A DNA stretch of 64,000 nucleotides, from the NCBI RefSeq assembly GCF_013031355.1, contig NZ_WPZO01000003.1, positions 186,001 through 250,000 of the forward strand. The letters are read 5' to 3'. Made by a program: the position numbers and the translations under genes. A model generated the notes under the pieces. That model was not told the DNA's origin. It worked only from the letters and a program-made list of their open reading frames with translations, and searched no databases. Within the stretch, counting starts at the first letter, position 1. Each line of letters begins with the position of its first letter. Below are positions 56,311 through 64,000 of this stretch, one piece after another. This stretch comes from Ruegeria arenilitoris (GTDB lineage Bacteria > Pseudomonadota > Alphaproteobacteria > Rhodobacterales > Rhodobacteraceae).

Positions 56311-56682
56311 TTACTGTATTTTCCATATGTTCCTGGGCTGCCCGTCCTTGTACGGCTGCAGTTCCTTTTCGCTTATGCGAACGAATTGAAAGCACCCCAC
56401 CCAATCGCCAGTCTCTTCACACCACATGTCGCCATCAACATACCATTTGCCTTCATACTTATTGCCACCAGAGTTACCGGCAAGCTTGCCCTTTTTACGG
56501 CCTTTGCTGTAGGCCTGCGCCCATTGGGTTTGGTTATCCTGGTTCGAAATACCGTAAATCGTCGAGCCCGGAATGGTCGCCAATATTTCCTTTTGTGTCA
56601 TGAAATCCTGGGCCTGCGCGGCGCCTGATACGGTCACAAAAAACGCTCCAGCAATCCACATCATATGCAATGAAGGTTTCAT
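56311..56682 (-). CDS. Small exported protein of unknown function
   Basis: 123 residues. A signal peptide (MWIAGAFFVTVSGAAQAQ) precedes a domain with ILATIPGSTIYGI, GKLAGNSGGNKYEGKWYVDG and DMWCEETGDWVGCFQF, including two Cys that could pair. It resembles small periplasmic proteins common in Rhodobacterales; I do not recognise a named family. ATG at 56682 has AGGAG 6 bases upstream; the frame is open to 56745. Confidence 0.75.
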   Translation of the reverse strand: MKPSLHMMWIAGAFFVTVSGAAQAQDFMTQKEILATIPGSTIYGISNQDNQTQWAQAYSKGRKKGKLAGNSGGNKYEGKWYVDGDMWCEETGDWVGCFQFVRISEKELQPYKDGQPRNIWKIQ

Positions 56683-56759
56683 GGAGAACTCCTCCCTAAA
56701 TTTCTGAAATGCGGGGAATTTACCATAACCCCGGCAATCAAACAAATTGCCGACAGGAA

Positions 56760-56798
56760 GATGTGCCAGCAGTCAATGCTTCCGGCACATCCGTTTTT
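56760..56798 (+). terminator. Hairpin with plus-strand T-run between two minus-strand genes
   Basis: Arms GATGTGCC/GGCACATC enclose an inner AGCA/TGCT pair; CGTTTTTG follows on the plus strand. On the minus strand only TTCCTG follows. It may end hisA read-through or act weakly after the DUF302 gene. Confidence 0.5.
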
Positions 56799-56799
56799 G

Positions 56800-57246
56800 T
56801 TATTGCGCCGCAACCGCAGTCAGCTTGGCCAACGCACCGCGCATCTTTTCGATGACGGGGGATTTTTCAACGGCGTCCAACTCGTCCATGGTCTCTTTCG
56901 GGTCTTCATAGGCCAGCCAGACCTGACCGTTTTCATCCTCGTAAGCCTGTACTTTTAGCGGCAGGAACAGACCGGCGCGCGGGTCGATTTGCATGGCCGG
57001 TGTGCCCAGCGCCGGGTTGCCGAAGATCAGAACCTGATTGGCGGGAATGGTCAGTCCGACCTTTTCAGCCCCCGCCGCATGGTCGATGCGGGCGAATACG
57101 GTCGCGCCAGCGTTTCCAACCGCTGCCTCAAGCGCATCTATCGCCTCGGGCACGGATTTGGCGGTGTTCACCTTGATGATGTCATCTGCCATTGCTGTGA
57201 CAGCTCCTCCAACTACGAAAGCGGTTGTCAAAAAGAATCTACGCAT
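56800..57246 (-). CDS. DUF302 exported protein
   Basis: 148 residues. A signal peptide (RRFFLTTAFVVGGAVTAMA) precedes one DUF302 domain: TVFARIDHAAGAEKVGL, then VLIFGNPALGTPAMQ and LPLKVQAYEDENGQVWLAY. These are typical; function is unknown. ATG at 57246 with AGGAG 10 bases upstream. Confidence 0.88.
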   Translation of the reverse strand: MRRFFLTTAFVVGGAVTAMADDIIKVNTAKSVPEAIDALEAAVGNAGATVFARIDHAAGAEKVGLTIPANQVLIFGNPALGTPAMQIDPRAGLFLPLKVQAYEDENGQVWLAYEDPKETMDELDAVEKSPVIEKMRGALAKLTAVAAQ

Positions 57247-57486
57247 CTCATTGATCTCCTGATGAATTAGGGGACAGTGTCCACAGGTTTGAGAGACGTG
57301 ACAATCACAAGTCCGGCATCGGCAAGGCTTTGCCTGTTCCCGGCGCGCGTAATGAGCAGTCCCCCTCTGATCGATCCCAAATCGTGAACAATTCCGCCTA
57401 TGCGCAATGAGTTTGCACCGATCAGCCGCAAAAAGGTCAAGATTCACCAATACGGCTGAACCGCAATCTTATGCCGGAGTTTCACC

Positions 57487-59703
57487 GTGTCCTTTTCGAA
57501 CATATCGCAGCCAACAAAGAATTGGCGCACCTACGCTCCGGTCATCAGCTTTTGTGCGTCTATTTTCGTCAGCGCCAGCCTGCTGTTCTTTGTTCAACCG
57601 CTGTTTGCCAAGCTCGTTTTGCCCAAAATCGGCGGAACCCCTGCGGTCTGGACCACCGCCATGCTGTTTTTTCAGCTGATGCTGATCCTCGGATATCTGT
57701 ATGCCCATATGCTGACCCGCTGGTTTACCCTGCGCTGGCAGCTTGTGACGCATCTGGCCTTGTGGTTGTTGGCGCTCGGCTTTCTGCCTTTGGCCACACA
57801 AGAAGGCTGGAGGTTCGATTCTTCGCAATCCATCGCACTGCAAACGCTATTGCTGTTTGCGGCGGGCGTAGGCGTTCCCTTTGCCGTGTTGTCGGCGAAC
57901 GCGCCTCTGTTGCAGGCGTGGTATTCACGATCCGGCGGGCCGTCGGCCAATGATCCCTATTTCCTCTATGCGGCCAGCAATGTCGGCTCACTGCTGGCCT
58001 TGCTTGCCTTTCCCCTGATTGCCGATCCATTCTATGGCGCGCGGGACATCAGCCTGTTCTGGTCCATCGGCTTTGTTGTCTTTGGCGTTCTGTTGGCCAC
58101 CAGTGGTGTGATTGCACTGCGCGGCGCGCCGGACATGACCCTTGCGCAAGAACAGCGCGGTAAGAGCACGCCCCTAAACGCAAAGACGATAGCCACCTGG
58201 GTGTTCATTGCCTTTGTCCCCTCGTCACTGATGCTGGCCACCACAACCAAGCTCAGCATCGACCTCGGGTCCATCCCTTTGATCTGGGTCGTGCCGCTGG
58301 CCACCTATATTCTGACCTTCATTCTGGCCTTCGCGAAACGGCAACCGAACACTCTGGAAAGCCTGAAAATCCCTGTTCTGTTTGCGATGGCGATCGGTGT
58401 GGCTCTGCTGTTCAGACTTGGAACCGCACAACTGCCTCTGGCGGCGATGCTGGTCTATATCCCGCTGCTTTATCTGGTCGCCATGTTTGCGCACCGGCTG
58501 CTCTATGAGATGCGGCCCCCTGCCGAGCACCTGACGACGTTCTACCTTGCCCTCTCGGTCGGCGGTGCCTGTGGCGGGTTGTTCAACTCGATCATCGCAC
58601 CGGCTGTATTTGACCGAGAGATCGAGTTCGCCCTGACCCTGCTTGCTGCTGGCGGGTTGTTCCTGATCCAGTCCGGCACCTTCAATCTTCGCAAGGCCCT
58701 GCTGGGTGTTGCGGTGGCGGCTCCGCTTGCTTTCCTGCTTAGCAAACTGAACGAAGGAAACGCGACGGATACAAACACGCTGCCGACGATTGTATCCACC
58801 GTTCTGGTCGCCGGTGTGTTGCTGTGCTTCAGAAACACACCGACGCGGATGGCAGCGGCGCTTCTGGTCTTGCTGGTACCGACCTTGATACCAACGACCG
58901 ATGTGCATTTCCGCGACCGCAGCTTTTTCGGAACTCATGCGGTTTATGATCGTGACGGTTTTCGGGTCTACAAGAACGGCACTACGATCCATGGCGGGCA
59001 AAGGCTGACCGCACCCGGCATCCGCCCTGTTGGGTCATCTTACTATCATCCGGACGGCCCTATGGCCGAAGTCCTGACTTCGGAATACGGGCAAACCTCG
59101 GACAAAATCGGCATCGTCGGCCTCGGGACCGGTGCGTTGGCTTGCTATCGGCAACCTCATCAAACCTGGGAATTCTTCGAGATTGATGAGACCGTCGACC
59201 GGATCGCCCGCGACCCGGCGCTGTTCACCTACATGTCAGACTGCGCCTCGGGGTCGACTACCCATTTGGGGGATGCACGCATCGTACTGGCGCATCAGAA
59301 ATTCGCGTTCGATATCATGGTGCTGGACGCCTATAGCTCGGACGCGATTCCCCTGCACCTGATCACTCTGGAAGCGATCCAGACCTATATGAGCCAGTTG
59401 AACCGGGACGGGACCTTGGTCTTCCACATCTCCAACAAATACTACGATCTGGCCCCGCAACTGGCCCGGGCTGCTGATACACTTGGTCTGCACGCGGCGA
59501 TTAAATGGGGCACTGTTGACGAAGAGGCCCAGCGACAGGGCGCCGCGAATTCGTTGGTTGCCATCCTGAGTCGTGACGAATACCGCATCGATGCATTCGT
59601 CGACACGAGGGGTTGGCACCCCTTGATCGCTGACGGACAGAGCGCTTGGACCGACGACAAGGCCAATCTACTCTCGGCGCTCAGGATGTTGGCTCAGAAC
59701 TAG
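57487..59703 (+). CDS. Fused MFS transporter/spermidine synthase-like membrane protein
   Basis: 738 residues. The first ~480 residues hold about a dozen membrane segments. The C-terminal ~230 residues form a spermidine-synthase-like Rossmann domain: [27 protein letters not shown] and [20 protein letters not shown]. The canonical polyamine-binding residues cannot be confirmed by eye, so real aminopropyl transfer is uncertain. No decarboxylase gene is nearby. The start is GTG at 57487 with GGAG 7 bases upstream. Confidence 0.85.
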   Translation: MSFSNISQPTKNWRTYAPVISFCASIFVSASLLFFVQPLFAKLVLPKIGGTPAVWTTAMLFFQLMLILGYLYAHMLTRWFTLRWQLVTHLALWLLALGFLPLATQEGWRFDSSQSIALQTLLLFAAGVGVPFAVLSANAPLLQAWYSRSGGPSANDPYFLYAASNVGSLLALLAFPLIADPFYGARDISLFWSIGFVVFGVLLATSGVIALRGAPDMTLAQEQRGKSTPLNAKTIATWVFIAFVPSSLMLATTTKLSIDLGSIPLIWVVPLATYILTFILAFAKRQPNTLESLKIPVLFAMAIGVALLFRLGTAQLPLAAMLVYIPLLYLVAMFAHRLLYEMRPPAEHLTTFYLALSVGGACGGLFNSIIAPAVFDREIEFALTLLAAGGLFLIQSGTFNLRKALLGVAVAAPLAFLLSKLNEGNATDTNTLPTIVSTVLVAGVLLCFRNTPTRMAAALLVLLVPTLIPTTDVHFRDRSFFGTHAVYDRDGFRVYKNGTTIHGGQRLTAPGIRPVGSSYYHPDGPMAEVLTSEYGQTSDKIGIVGLGTGALACYRQPHQTWEFFEIDETVDRIARDPALFTYMSDCASGSTTHLGDARIVLAHQKFAFDIMVLDAYSSDAIPLHLITLEAIQTYMSQLNRDGTLVFHISNKYYDLAPQLARAADTLGLHAAIKWGTVDEEAQRQGAANSLVAILSRDEYRIDAFVDTRGWHPLIADGQSAWTDDKANLLSALRMLAQN

Positions 59704-59797
59704 AGCCACACGCGTTGCGGCGTCGAAATTTCAAATCTCTCGGCTCTGGCATCGGATGGGCTTTGCCGTTAGAGGTGCGGCAACAAAGGACGCCGAC

Positions 59798-60559
59798 ATG
59801 CTGAAAACCCGCATCATTCCCTGTCTTGATGTCGCCGATGGCCGCGTGGTCAAGGGCGTGAATTTCGTTGGCCTGCGCGATGCGGGCGACCCGGTGGAAT
59901 CGGCCAAGGCCTATGACGCCGCCGGCGCGGACGAGATCTGTTTTCTGGACATCCACGCCACGCATGAAAACCGCGGCACCATGTTCGACGTCGTCCAGCG
60001 CACGGCCGAGCAGTGTTTTGTTCCTCTGACCGTGGGTGGCGGCGTACGCACCAAGGACGACGTGCGCGCCCTACTGCTGGCAGGTGCCGACAAGGTCAGC
60101 TTCAACTCGGCCGCCGTAGCCAACCCGGACGTGATCGCGGAATCGGCGGATCAGTTCGGCAGCCAGTGCATTGTCTGCGCCATTGACGCCAAGACCGTCA
60201 GCCCCGGCAAGTGGGAGATCTTCACCCATGGCGGCCGCAAACCCACCGGCATCGACGCGGTGGAATTCGCCAAAACCGTCGTCGCCAAGGGCGCGGGAGA
60301 GATTCTGTTGACCTCGATGGATCGCGACGGCACCAAGGCGGGGTTCAACCTGCCCCTGACCCGCGCCATCTCGGACGCGGTGGACGTACCGGTCATCGCC
60401 TCGGGCGGCGTCGGCAATCTGGACCATCTGGTCGAGGGTGTGACCGAAGGCGGGGCCAGCGCCGTGCTTGCCGCCTCGATCTTTCATTTCGGCGAATACA
60501 CCATCCGCGAGGCCAAAGAACACATGGCCGCCGCAGGCATCCCTATGAGGCTGACATGA
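59798..60559 (+). CDS. hisF: Imidazole glycerol phosphate synthase cyclase HisF
   Basis: 253 residues, (beta-alpha)8 barrel. [19 protein letters not shown] has the catalytic Asp11; [16 protein letters not shown] the second catalytic Asp region; [13 protein letters not shown] and [12 protein letters not shown] are phosphate loops. It uses ammonia from HisH. ATG at 59798 follows AAAGGA. Its stop overlaps the hisE start (ATGA). Confidence 0.97.
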   Translation: MLKTRIIPCLDVADGRVVKGVNFVGLRDAGDPVESAKAYDAAGADEICFLDIHATHENRGTMFDVVQRTAEQCFVPLTVGGGVRTKDDVRALLLAGADKVSFNSAAVANPDVIAESADQFGSQCIVCAIDAKTVSPGKWEIFTHGGRKPTGIDAVEFAKTVVAKGAGEILLTSMDRDGTKAGFNLPLTRAISDAVDVPVIASGGVGNLDHLVEGVTEGGASAVLAASIFHFGEYTIREAKEHMAAAGIPMRLT

Positions 60560-60873
60560 GCATTCTGCACGATCTGGCCGCCACGATTGAGGCCCGCAAA
60601 GGGGCTGATCCCGAGTCCAGCTGGACCGCCAAGCTGCTGGCCAAAGGCCCAGAGAAATGCGCCGAAAAATTCGGGGAAGAAGCCGTTGAAGCCATCATTG
60701 AAGCCGTCAAGAACGATAAGGCAGGGCTGACGGCTGAGGCTGCGGATGTGCTCTATCACCTGCTGGTGATGCTGGCTGCGCGGGACGTGGATCTGGATGA
60801 CGTTCTGGCCGAACTGGCACGCCGCCAGGGTATCAGCGGCATCGCCGAAAAAGCCGCGCGCCACAAGGGGTAA
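60556..60873 (+). CDS. hisE: Phosphoribosyl-ATP pyrophosphatase HisE
   Basis: 105 residues. [22 protein letters not shown] and [18 protein letters not shown] carry the acidic metal-binding motifs of the all-helical HisE fold. Second step of histidine synthesis. A free-standing enzyme, not fused to HisI. It overlaps hisF by 4 bases. Confidence 0.96.
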   Translation: MSILHDLAATIEARKGADPESSWTAKLLAKGPEKCAEKFGEEAVEAIIEAVKNDKAGLTAEAADVLYHLLVMLAARDVDLDDVLAELARRQGISGIAEKAARHKG

Positions 60874-60945
60874 GCTACGGGGTTTCGTCCCCCCGCCCTA
60901 CCCTTTATGATCGGACCTCACGGTCCACAGATCGAAGGGCAAATA

Positions 60946-61512
60946 ATGATCCGAGCTTTGGCAATTGTTCTGGCCCTTGTGACGCTGGGCGCGTGTTCAG
61001 CGCCTCCGCCCTCCACCGGGGATGAGGTGCAACGGCTGGCAACCGAAATCCGCAGCCTAGGTCCGGATATCGACCCGGAAGAGGCCGACCGCGCCGCCCG
61101 TATCGCGTACTCCTATACCGCGCAATTGGTGCAGGAATATGAGATCACCGATCCTCCGCTGATCCATAACGCCAAGGTCAACAAGGGCCTGCGCCCGCGC
61201 GGGCTGTGCTGGCACTGGGCCGAGGATATCGAGCGCCGGTTGAAGCAAGAGAACTTCCAGACGCTGGACCTGCACCGCGCCATTGCCAATGCGGACAACC
61301 CGTTCAGGATCGACCACAGCACGGCCATCATCAGCCGCAAGGGTGAGACGATGTACGACGGCGTGGTGCTGGACCCATGGCGCTATGGCGGAGTGCTGTT
61401 CTGGTCTCCGCTGGTCGAAGACACGAAATACGAATGGGTGCCGCGCGAGGTCGTGCTGCAAAAGCGTCAGGTGGAACAATACGGCGAATTATTGCCCTAT
61501 GTCGGCGGCTAG
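60946..61512 (+). CDS. Lipoprotein of unknown function
   Basis: 188 residues. The signal peptide ends with the lipobox LGAC. The mature part starts with a Pro/Ser-rich linker, then ARIAYSYTAQLVQEYEI, RGLCWHWAEDIERRL and FRIDHSTAIISRKG, ending in VLQKRQVEQYGELLPYVGG. The GLCWHWAED-plus-His arrangement hints at a Cys/His site, but no named family is recognised. ATG at 60946 follows AAGGG by 8 bases. Confidence 0.8.
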   Translation: MIRALAIVLALVTLGACSAPPPSTGDEVQRLATEIRSLGPDIDPEEADRAARIAYSYTAQLVQEYEITDPPLIHNAKVNKGLRPRGLCWHWAEDIERRLKQENFQTLDLHRAIANADNPFRIDHSTAIISRKGETMYDGVVLDPWRYGGVLFWSPLVEDTKYEWVPREVVLQKRQVEQYGELLPYVGG

Positions 61513-61979
61513 ATTTTGGACGAGATCACGCCGGTGGCAAAACCGCCCATGCGCAGCTCTCCGAACAGGCGTTGATATTCGATCTTGGGACAGCGGTTCA
61601 TGATCACATCCGCGCCGCGCGCCTGCGCTTTGGCAGCGGCGTCGGGGTGTTCGACACCGATTTGCATCCAGACCGTGCGCAGGTTCGGGAATGCGGCCAG
61701 CGCCTCATCTACAATCGGCGGCACGGCCTCGGACCGGCGGAAGATATCGACCATGTCCACCGGCTCGGAAATCTCGGACAGCGAGGCCCGGACGGTCTGA
61801 CCAAAAAGCTCTGTCCCGGCATGGCCCGGATTGACCGGAATGACCGTATATCCCTTCAACGACAGATACCGCGCCACGTAATAGCTGGGCCTGACCGGGT
61901 TCATGGAAACGCCAACAACAGCGATCACCTTTGTACGCTGCAGGATGTCTTTCAGGTATGCGTCGGAATAGTCGCTCAT
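61509..61979 (-). CDS. CoA-binding domain protein (YccU-like)
   Basis: 156 residues. One Rossmann-like CoA-binding domain: VIAVVGVSMNPVRPSYYVARYL, VIPVNPGHAGTELFG, SEPVDMVDIFRRSEAVPPIV and TVWMQIGVEHPDAAAKAQARG. The family binds CoA or related nucleotides in the cytoplasm; its role is unclear. A minus-strand terminator ends only about 25 bases before its ATG. Its stop overlaps the preceding convergent stop (CTAG). Confidence 0.92.
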   Translation of the reverse strand: MSDYSDAYLKDILQRTKVIAVVGVSMNPVRPSYYVARYLSLKGYTVIPVNPGHAGTELFGQTVRASLSEISEPVDMVDIFRRSEAVPPIVDEALAAFPNLRTVWMQIGVEHPDAAAKAQARGADVIMNRCPKIEYQRLFGELRMGGFATGVISSKI

Positions 61980-62004
61980 GCGGGCACCCTAATCCGAGCC
62001 TGCC

Positions 62005-62037
62005 AAAGAAAAAAGCGCCCAGGTCGAACCTGAGCGC
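62005..62037 (-). terminator. Minus-strand intrinsic terminator ahead of CoA-binding gene
   Basis: Read on the minus strand: a 10-bp stem (GCGCTCAGGT with ACCTGGGCGC, one G-U pair), a TCG loop, then TTTTTTCTTT. The G-U pair exists only on this strand, supporting the orientation. Upstream on the same strand is another hairpin at about 62065-62093 and then the YHS gene 140 bases away. Confidence 0.75.
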
Positions 62038-62177
62038 CAGTTGTTGGAACGAGGGACAGTGAAATGACCCGCGGCAGTTCCGTTCCGCGGTCACTGTGAC
62101 ATTTAGGCATAAGTTGAGAGAAAAAAAGAGGTCGCGCGCATTTTTGTGATGACATACTGCAAAAAGCGGAACTTCGC

Positions 62178-62630
62178 CTATTGCTCGTAGAGGACAACGG
62201 GCCAGTGCGCTTCGGCCATGCGGATATATTCAGCTGTTGCTTCGCGCCACATCTTCTCGATCTCAGGCGAGTGGGTCAGGTACAGACGGCCATCGATGAC
62301 CTGCCATGCCAATGGGTCTGTGCTGACCAGAATCCCCTTGGCCATGGCATAGGCACAATATCCCCCGAACTGGGGCGCGAAGGCGCGCGGATCACGTTCG
62401 AACGCCTCACGGTTTTCATCAGTGGCAAAGTGCCATTCGGCCCCTTTCCAGACGACCGCATATTGCGGCTGACCCAGAACCGGTGCATCGCCCTTGAAAT
62501 AGGAGACCGGATCATACCCAGCTAGAGCCGCGCCATCGGCCTCATAAAACACGGGCATCTCCTGCGCCGTCGCAGCAGGAGCAATCATAGCGGCGGCCAT
62601 CGCGCCAAGAAGGAAACGTCGGGTCAGCAT
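62178..62630 (-). CDS. YHS domain exported protein
   Basis: 150 residues. The N-terminus MLTRRFLLGAMAAAMIAPAA has a twin-Arg and hydrophobic core, so Tat or Sec export. The YHS domain shows GYDPVSYFKGDAPVLGQPQ, WHFATDENREAFERDPRAFAPQ and GGYCAYAMAKG; this type often binds copper or other metals. Periplasmic. No co-operonic partner is evident. Confidence 0.9.
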   Translation of the reverse strand: MLTRRFLLGAMAAAMIAPAATAQEMPVFYEADGAALAGYDPVSYFKGDAPVLGQPQYAVVWKGAEWHFATDENREAFERDPRAFAPQFGGYCAYAMAKGILVSTDPLAWQVIDGRLYLTHSPEIEKMWREATAEYIRMAEAHWPVVLYEQ

Positions 62631-62736
62631 AACGGTATTCGGATTTCAGACATCAGGGTCTCAAGATGCAAGTTTTGCGGCCCAGTGGAACCCCATTTAA
62701 CGGGGTTGTGATCACCTGTGTCGCCCAGACGTCACC

Positions 62737-63051
62737 TTAGTCGAAGATATCCTCGATGACGTCCCATGCCTCGTCGAACACGCGCGAGAACATGCTCTTC
62801 TTCTTTTTCTGCTTCTTTTTCTTGTTGTTGCCCGAGGCATTCACGGTGTCGCGCCTTGGCTTGCCTTCGGTCAACTTGCGTTTTGGCACCATCTTGAGGT
62901 CATGCAACGGCGCACCACAGCTTGAACAACTCAACTCGTGACGTTGCTTTCCCTTCAGGACCAGCGCAGCGCGGGTCCCGCAATAGCAGCAGGTGGCGAT
63001 TTTCGACGGGCTGGGAATGGGTCTCTCCTGTCTATCTGTGCCTTGAGGCAT
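62737..63051 (-). CDS. Zinc-ribbon protein with Lys-rich linker
   Basis: 104 residues if ATG at 63051 is used. Two Cys pairs, CCYC and CSSC, about 20 residues apart form a zinc ribbon; a very Lys-rich stretch (NKKKKQKKKK) and a short acidic amphipathic end (MFSRVFDEAWDVIEDIFD) follow. Function unknown; nucleic-acid contact is possible. The ATG overlaps rlmB by 20 bases and has no ribosome site. A strong AGGAG site lies just after the rlmB stop and is followed 6 bases later by in-frame ATT (63018), so the true start may be there. Confidence 0.75.
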   Translation of the reverse strand: MPQGTDRQERPIPSPSKIATCCYCGTRAALVLKGKQRHELSCSSCGAPLHDLKMVPKRKLTEGKPRRDTVNASGNNKKKKQKKKKSMFSRVFDEAWDVIEDIFD

Positions 63052-63805
63052 ATAGGGCGATTGCGGCCGCGTTTGAGACGTTGAGCGAGCCAAACCCACC
63101 GGCTGCGTCGATTTTCACCAATCGATCAACGGTTTCCTTGGTTTTTTGACGCAATCCCGGCCCTTCGGCCCCCAGCACCAACGCGACGGGCTGGTCCAGC
63201 TTTCCTCCCAAAGCCGATTCGATGGTGTCTTCGGCCTCACCATCCAGGCCCAGCACCAGAAAGCCCATGTTCTGCAGTTCCACGATGGCGTCCGCCAGAT
63301 TGCGGACCCGCAGATAGGGCTGACGTTCCAGCGCACCGCTGGCCGTTTTCGCCAACGCACCGGTTTCCGGTGCCGAATGGTGCCGTGTGCCGATCACCGC
63401 ACTCGCCCCCAGAACCTCGGCCGAGCGCAGAATCGCTCCGACATTGTGCGGGTCGGTCACGCGATCCAGAAGAATCACGCGCGGATGTTCGCGCCCGATG
63501 CAGTTCTCGGCCAGCCCGCCCCAGTCCAGCGGCTTGACCTCAAGCGCGGCACCCTGATGGACGGACCCCGGATCAATGGGGGCCGAGAATTTGCGCGGAT
63601 CGACCATTTCGGCCTCGATCCCTGCAAATTCAATCGCTTCGGCCAGTTTATCGCGCGCATTTCGCGTTACGATCAGGCGCAATTTCTGCCGATTGGGGTT
63701 CATCAGCGCATCACGCACGGCGTGCAGACCGAACAGCCAGACGGTTTCCGCAGCGGCCGCTTTGCGCGACTGTTCTTTTTCAACGACCCACTTGGGTTTC
63801 TTCAT
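63032..63805 (-). CDS. rlmB: 23S rRNA (guanosine2251-2'-O)-methyltransferase RlmB
   Basis: 257 residues, SpoU (SPOUT) family. An N-terminal substrate domain (WLFGLHAVRDALMNPNR) precedes motif 1 DPHNVGAILRSAEVLGA, motif 2 VALVLGAEGPGLR and motif 3 LNVSNAAAIALYASRH. It methylates G2251 in the 23S P loop. ATG at 63805. It diverges from the tRNA-Tyr gene at the window end. Confidence 0.95.
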   Translation of the reverse strand: MKKPKWVVEKEQSRKAAAAETVWLFGLHAVRDALMNPNRQKLRLIVTRNARDKLAEAIEFAGIEAEMVDPRKFSAPIDPGSVHQGAALEVKPLDWGGLAENCIGREHPRVILLDRVTDPHNVGAILRSAEVLGASAVIGTRHHSAPETGALAKTASGALERQPYLRVRNLADAIVELQNMGFLVLGLDGEAEDTIESALGGKLDQPVALVLGAEGPGLRQKTKETVDRLVKIDAAGGFGSLNVSNAAAIALYASRHR

Positions 63806-63921
63806 TTCTTGGGCCTCCGGGCCGGGAATTCGGTTTCCTGCGTCAAAGCGGTATTTTCCTGTTGACGCTCCTTTAAGGCGCTAGTAATCACGCCTCCACG
63901 TCAGGTGCAACGCCTGACAGT

Positions 63922-64000
63922 GGGCGACAGGCCGCAAGGTGTGGCAGGGGACTGTAACTCCCTCGCGGAGACGCACGCCTGGTTCGATTCCAGGGTCGCC
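63922..64000 (+). tRNA. tRNA-Tyr (anticodon GTA), cut by window end
   Basis: Acceptor GGGCGAC pairs with GTCGCC at the very end of the window, so the last few bases are missing. The anticodon stem GGGGA/TCCCT holds the loop CTGTAAC with anticodon GTA; a long variable arm (CGCGGAGACGCAC region) and the T-arm CCTGGTTCGATTCCAGG follow. These are class II tRNA features expected of bacterial tRNA-Tyr. Confidence 0.9.

Noticed and set aside
1..64000. CRISPR arrays, insertion sequences, prophage or defence islands
   Set aside because: No regularly spaced repeats, transposase, integrase, phage structural or restriction genes were seen anywhere in the window.

Overview
This 64 kb window is chromosomal DNA from an alphaproteobacterium of the order Rhodobacterales, most like a marine Roseobacter-group organism (Ruegeria or close kin). 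The call rests on content: aerobic cobaltochelatase genes cobS and cobT, DUF2484 genes inside the division cluster, a free-standing Hint-domain protein, his genes scattered among unrelated genes, high-GC coding sequence, and a DUF1127 gene followed by an array of CCUCCUCCC-loop RNA hairpins of the kind known from Rhodobacter. The genus is a guess.

Layout. 1-8.6 kb: end of an unknown gene, a Hint protein, an ICMT-like membrane protein, cobS and cobT separated by a sulfotransferase and a small exported protein, an aminopeptidase P and a DUF427 protein, closed by a strong terminator. 8.7-13.6 kb: a membrane-anchored PQQ sugar dehydrogenase with a cytochrome c tail, a DUF3179 protein and a ClC chloride channel. 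13.7-40.6 kb, almost all on the minus strand: the division and cell-wall (dcw) cluster, in transcription order mraZ-rsmH-ftsL-ftsI-murE-murF-mraY-murD, then a three-gene insert (glycine-rich lipoprotein, BaiN-type flavoprotein in the opposite direction, Imm11-like protein), then ftsW-murG-murC-two DUF2484 genes-small membrane gene-murB-ddl-ftsQ-ftsA-small exported protein-ftsZ-lpxC-bamD-recN. Most neighbours overlap by 1-14 bases, so they are probably translated in a coupled way.

40.6-41.5 kb is a 0.9 kb non-coding control region. It holds three groups of TGGGA-like boxes at about 10-base spacing (candidate MraZ operators) and, just ahead of mraZ, a hairpin plus T-run resembling an attenuator. 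Divergently from it runs a DUF1127 gene followed by six hairpins, each showing the anti-Shine-Dalgarno-like motif CCTCCTCCC in its loop. This is the most notable element here. It resembles the CcaF1/CcsR ('cuckoo') RNA locus of Rhodobacter sphaeroides, so it is not new in kind, though six hairpins and the upstream repeats deserve a look.

42-52 kb: DUF1330 protein, UvrD/PcrA helicase (with an AT-rich 5' part), a diguanylate cyclase, an FMN alpha-hydroxy acid dehydrogenase, pyruvate carboxylase, a MAPEG protein, a tiny exported-protein gene, and two identical tRNA-Gly(GCC) genes. 52.5-61 kb: an acetyltransferase, a lone Lrp-type ligand-binding domain, and hisB-hisH, hisA and hisF-hisE interleaved with small exported proteins and a fused MFS/spermidine-synthase-like protein. 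61-64 kb: a lipoprotein, a CoA-binding protein, a YHS protein, a zinc-ribbon protein, rlmB and a tRNA-Tyr cut by the window end.

I saw no insertion sequence, prophage, CRISPR array or clear defence system. All functional calls come from reading motifs by eye; no database search was run.
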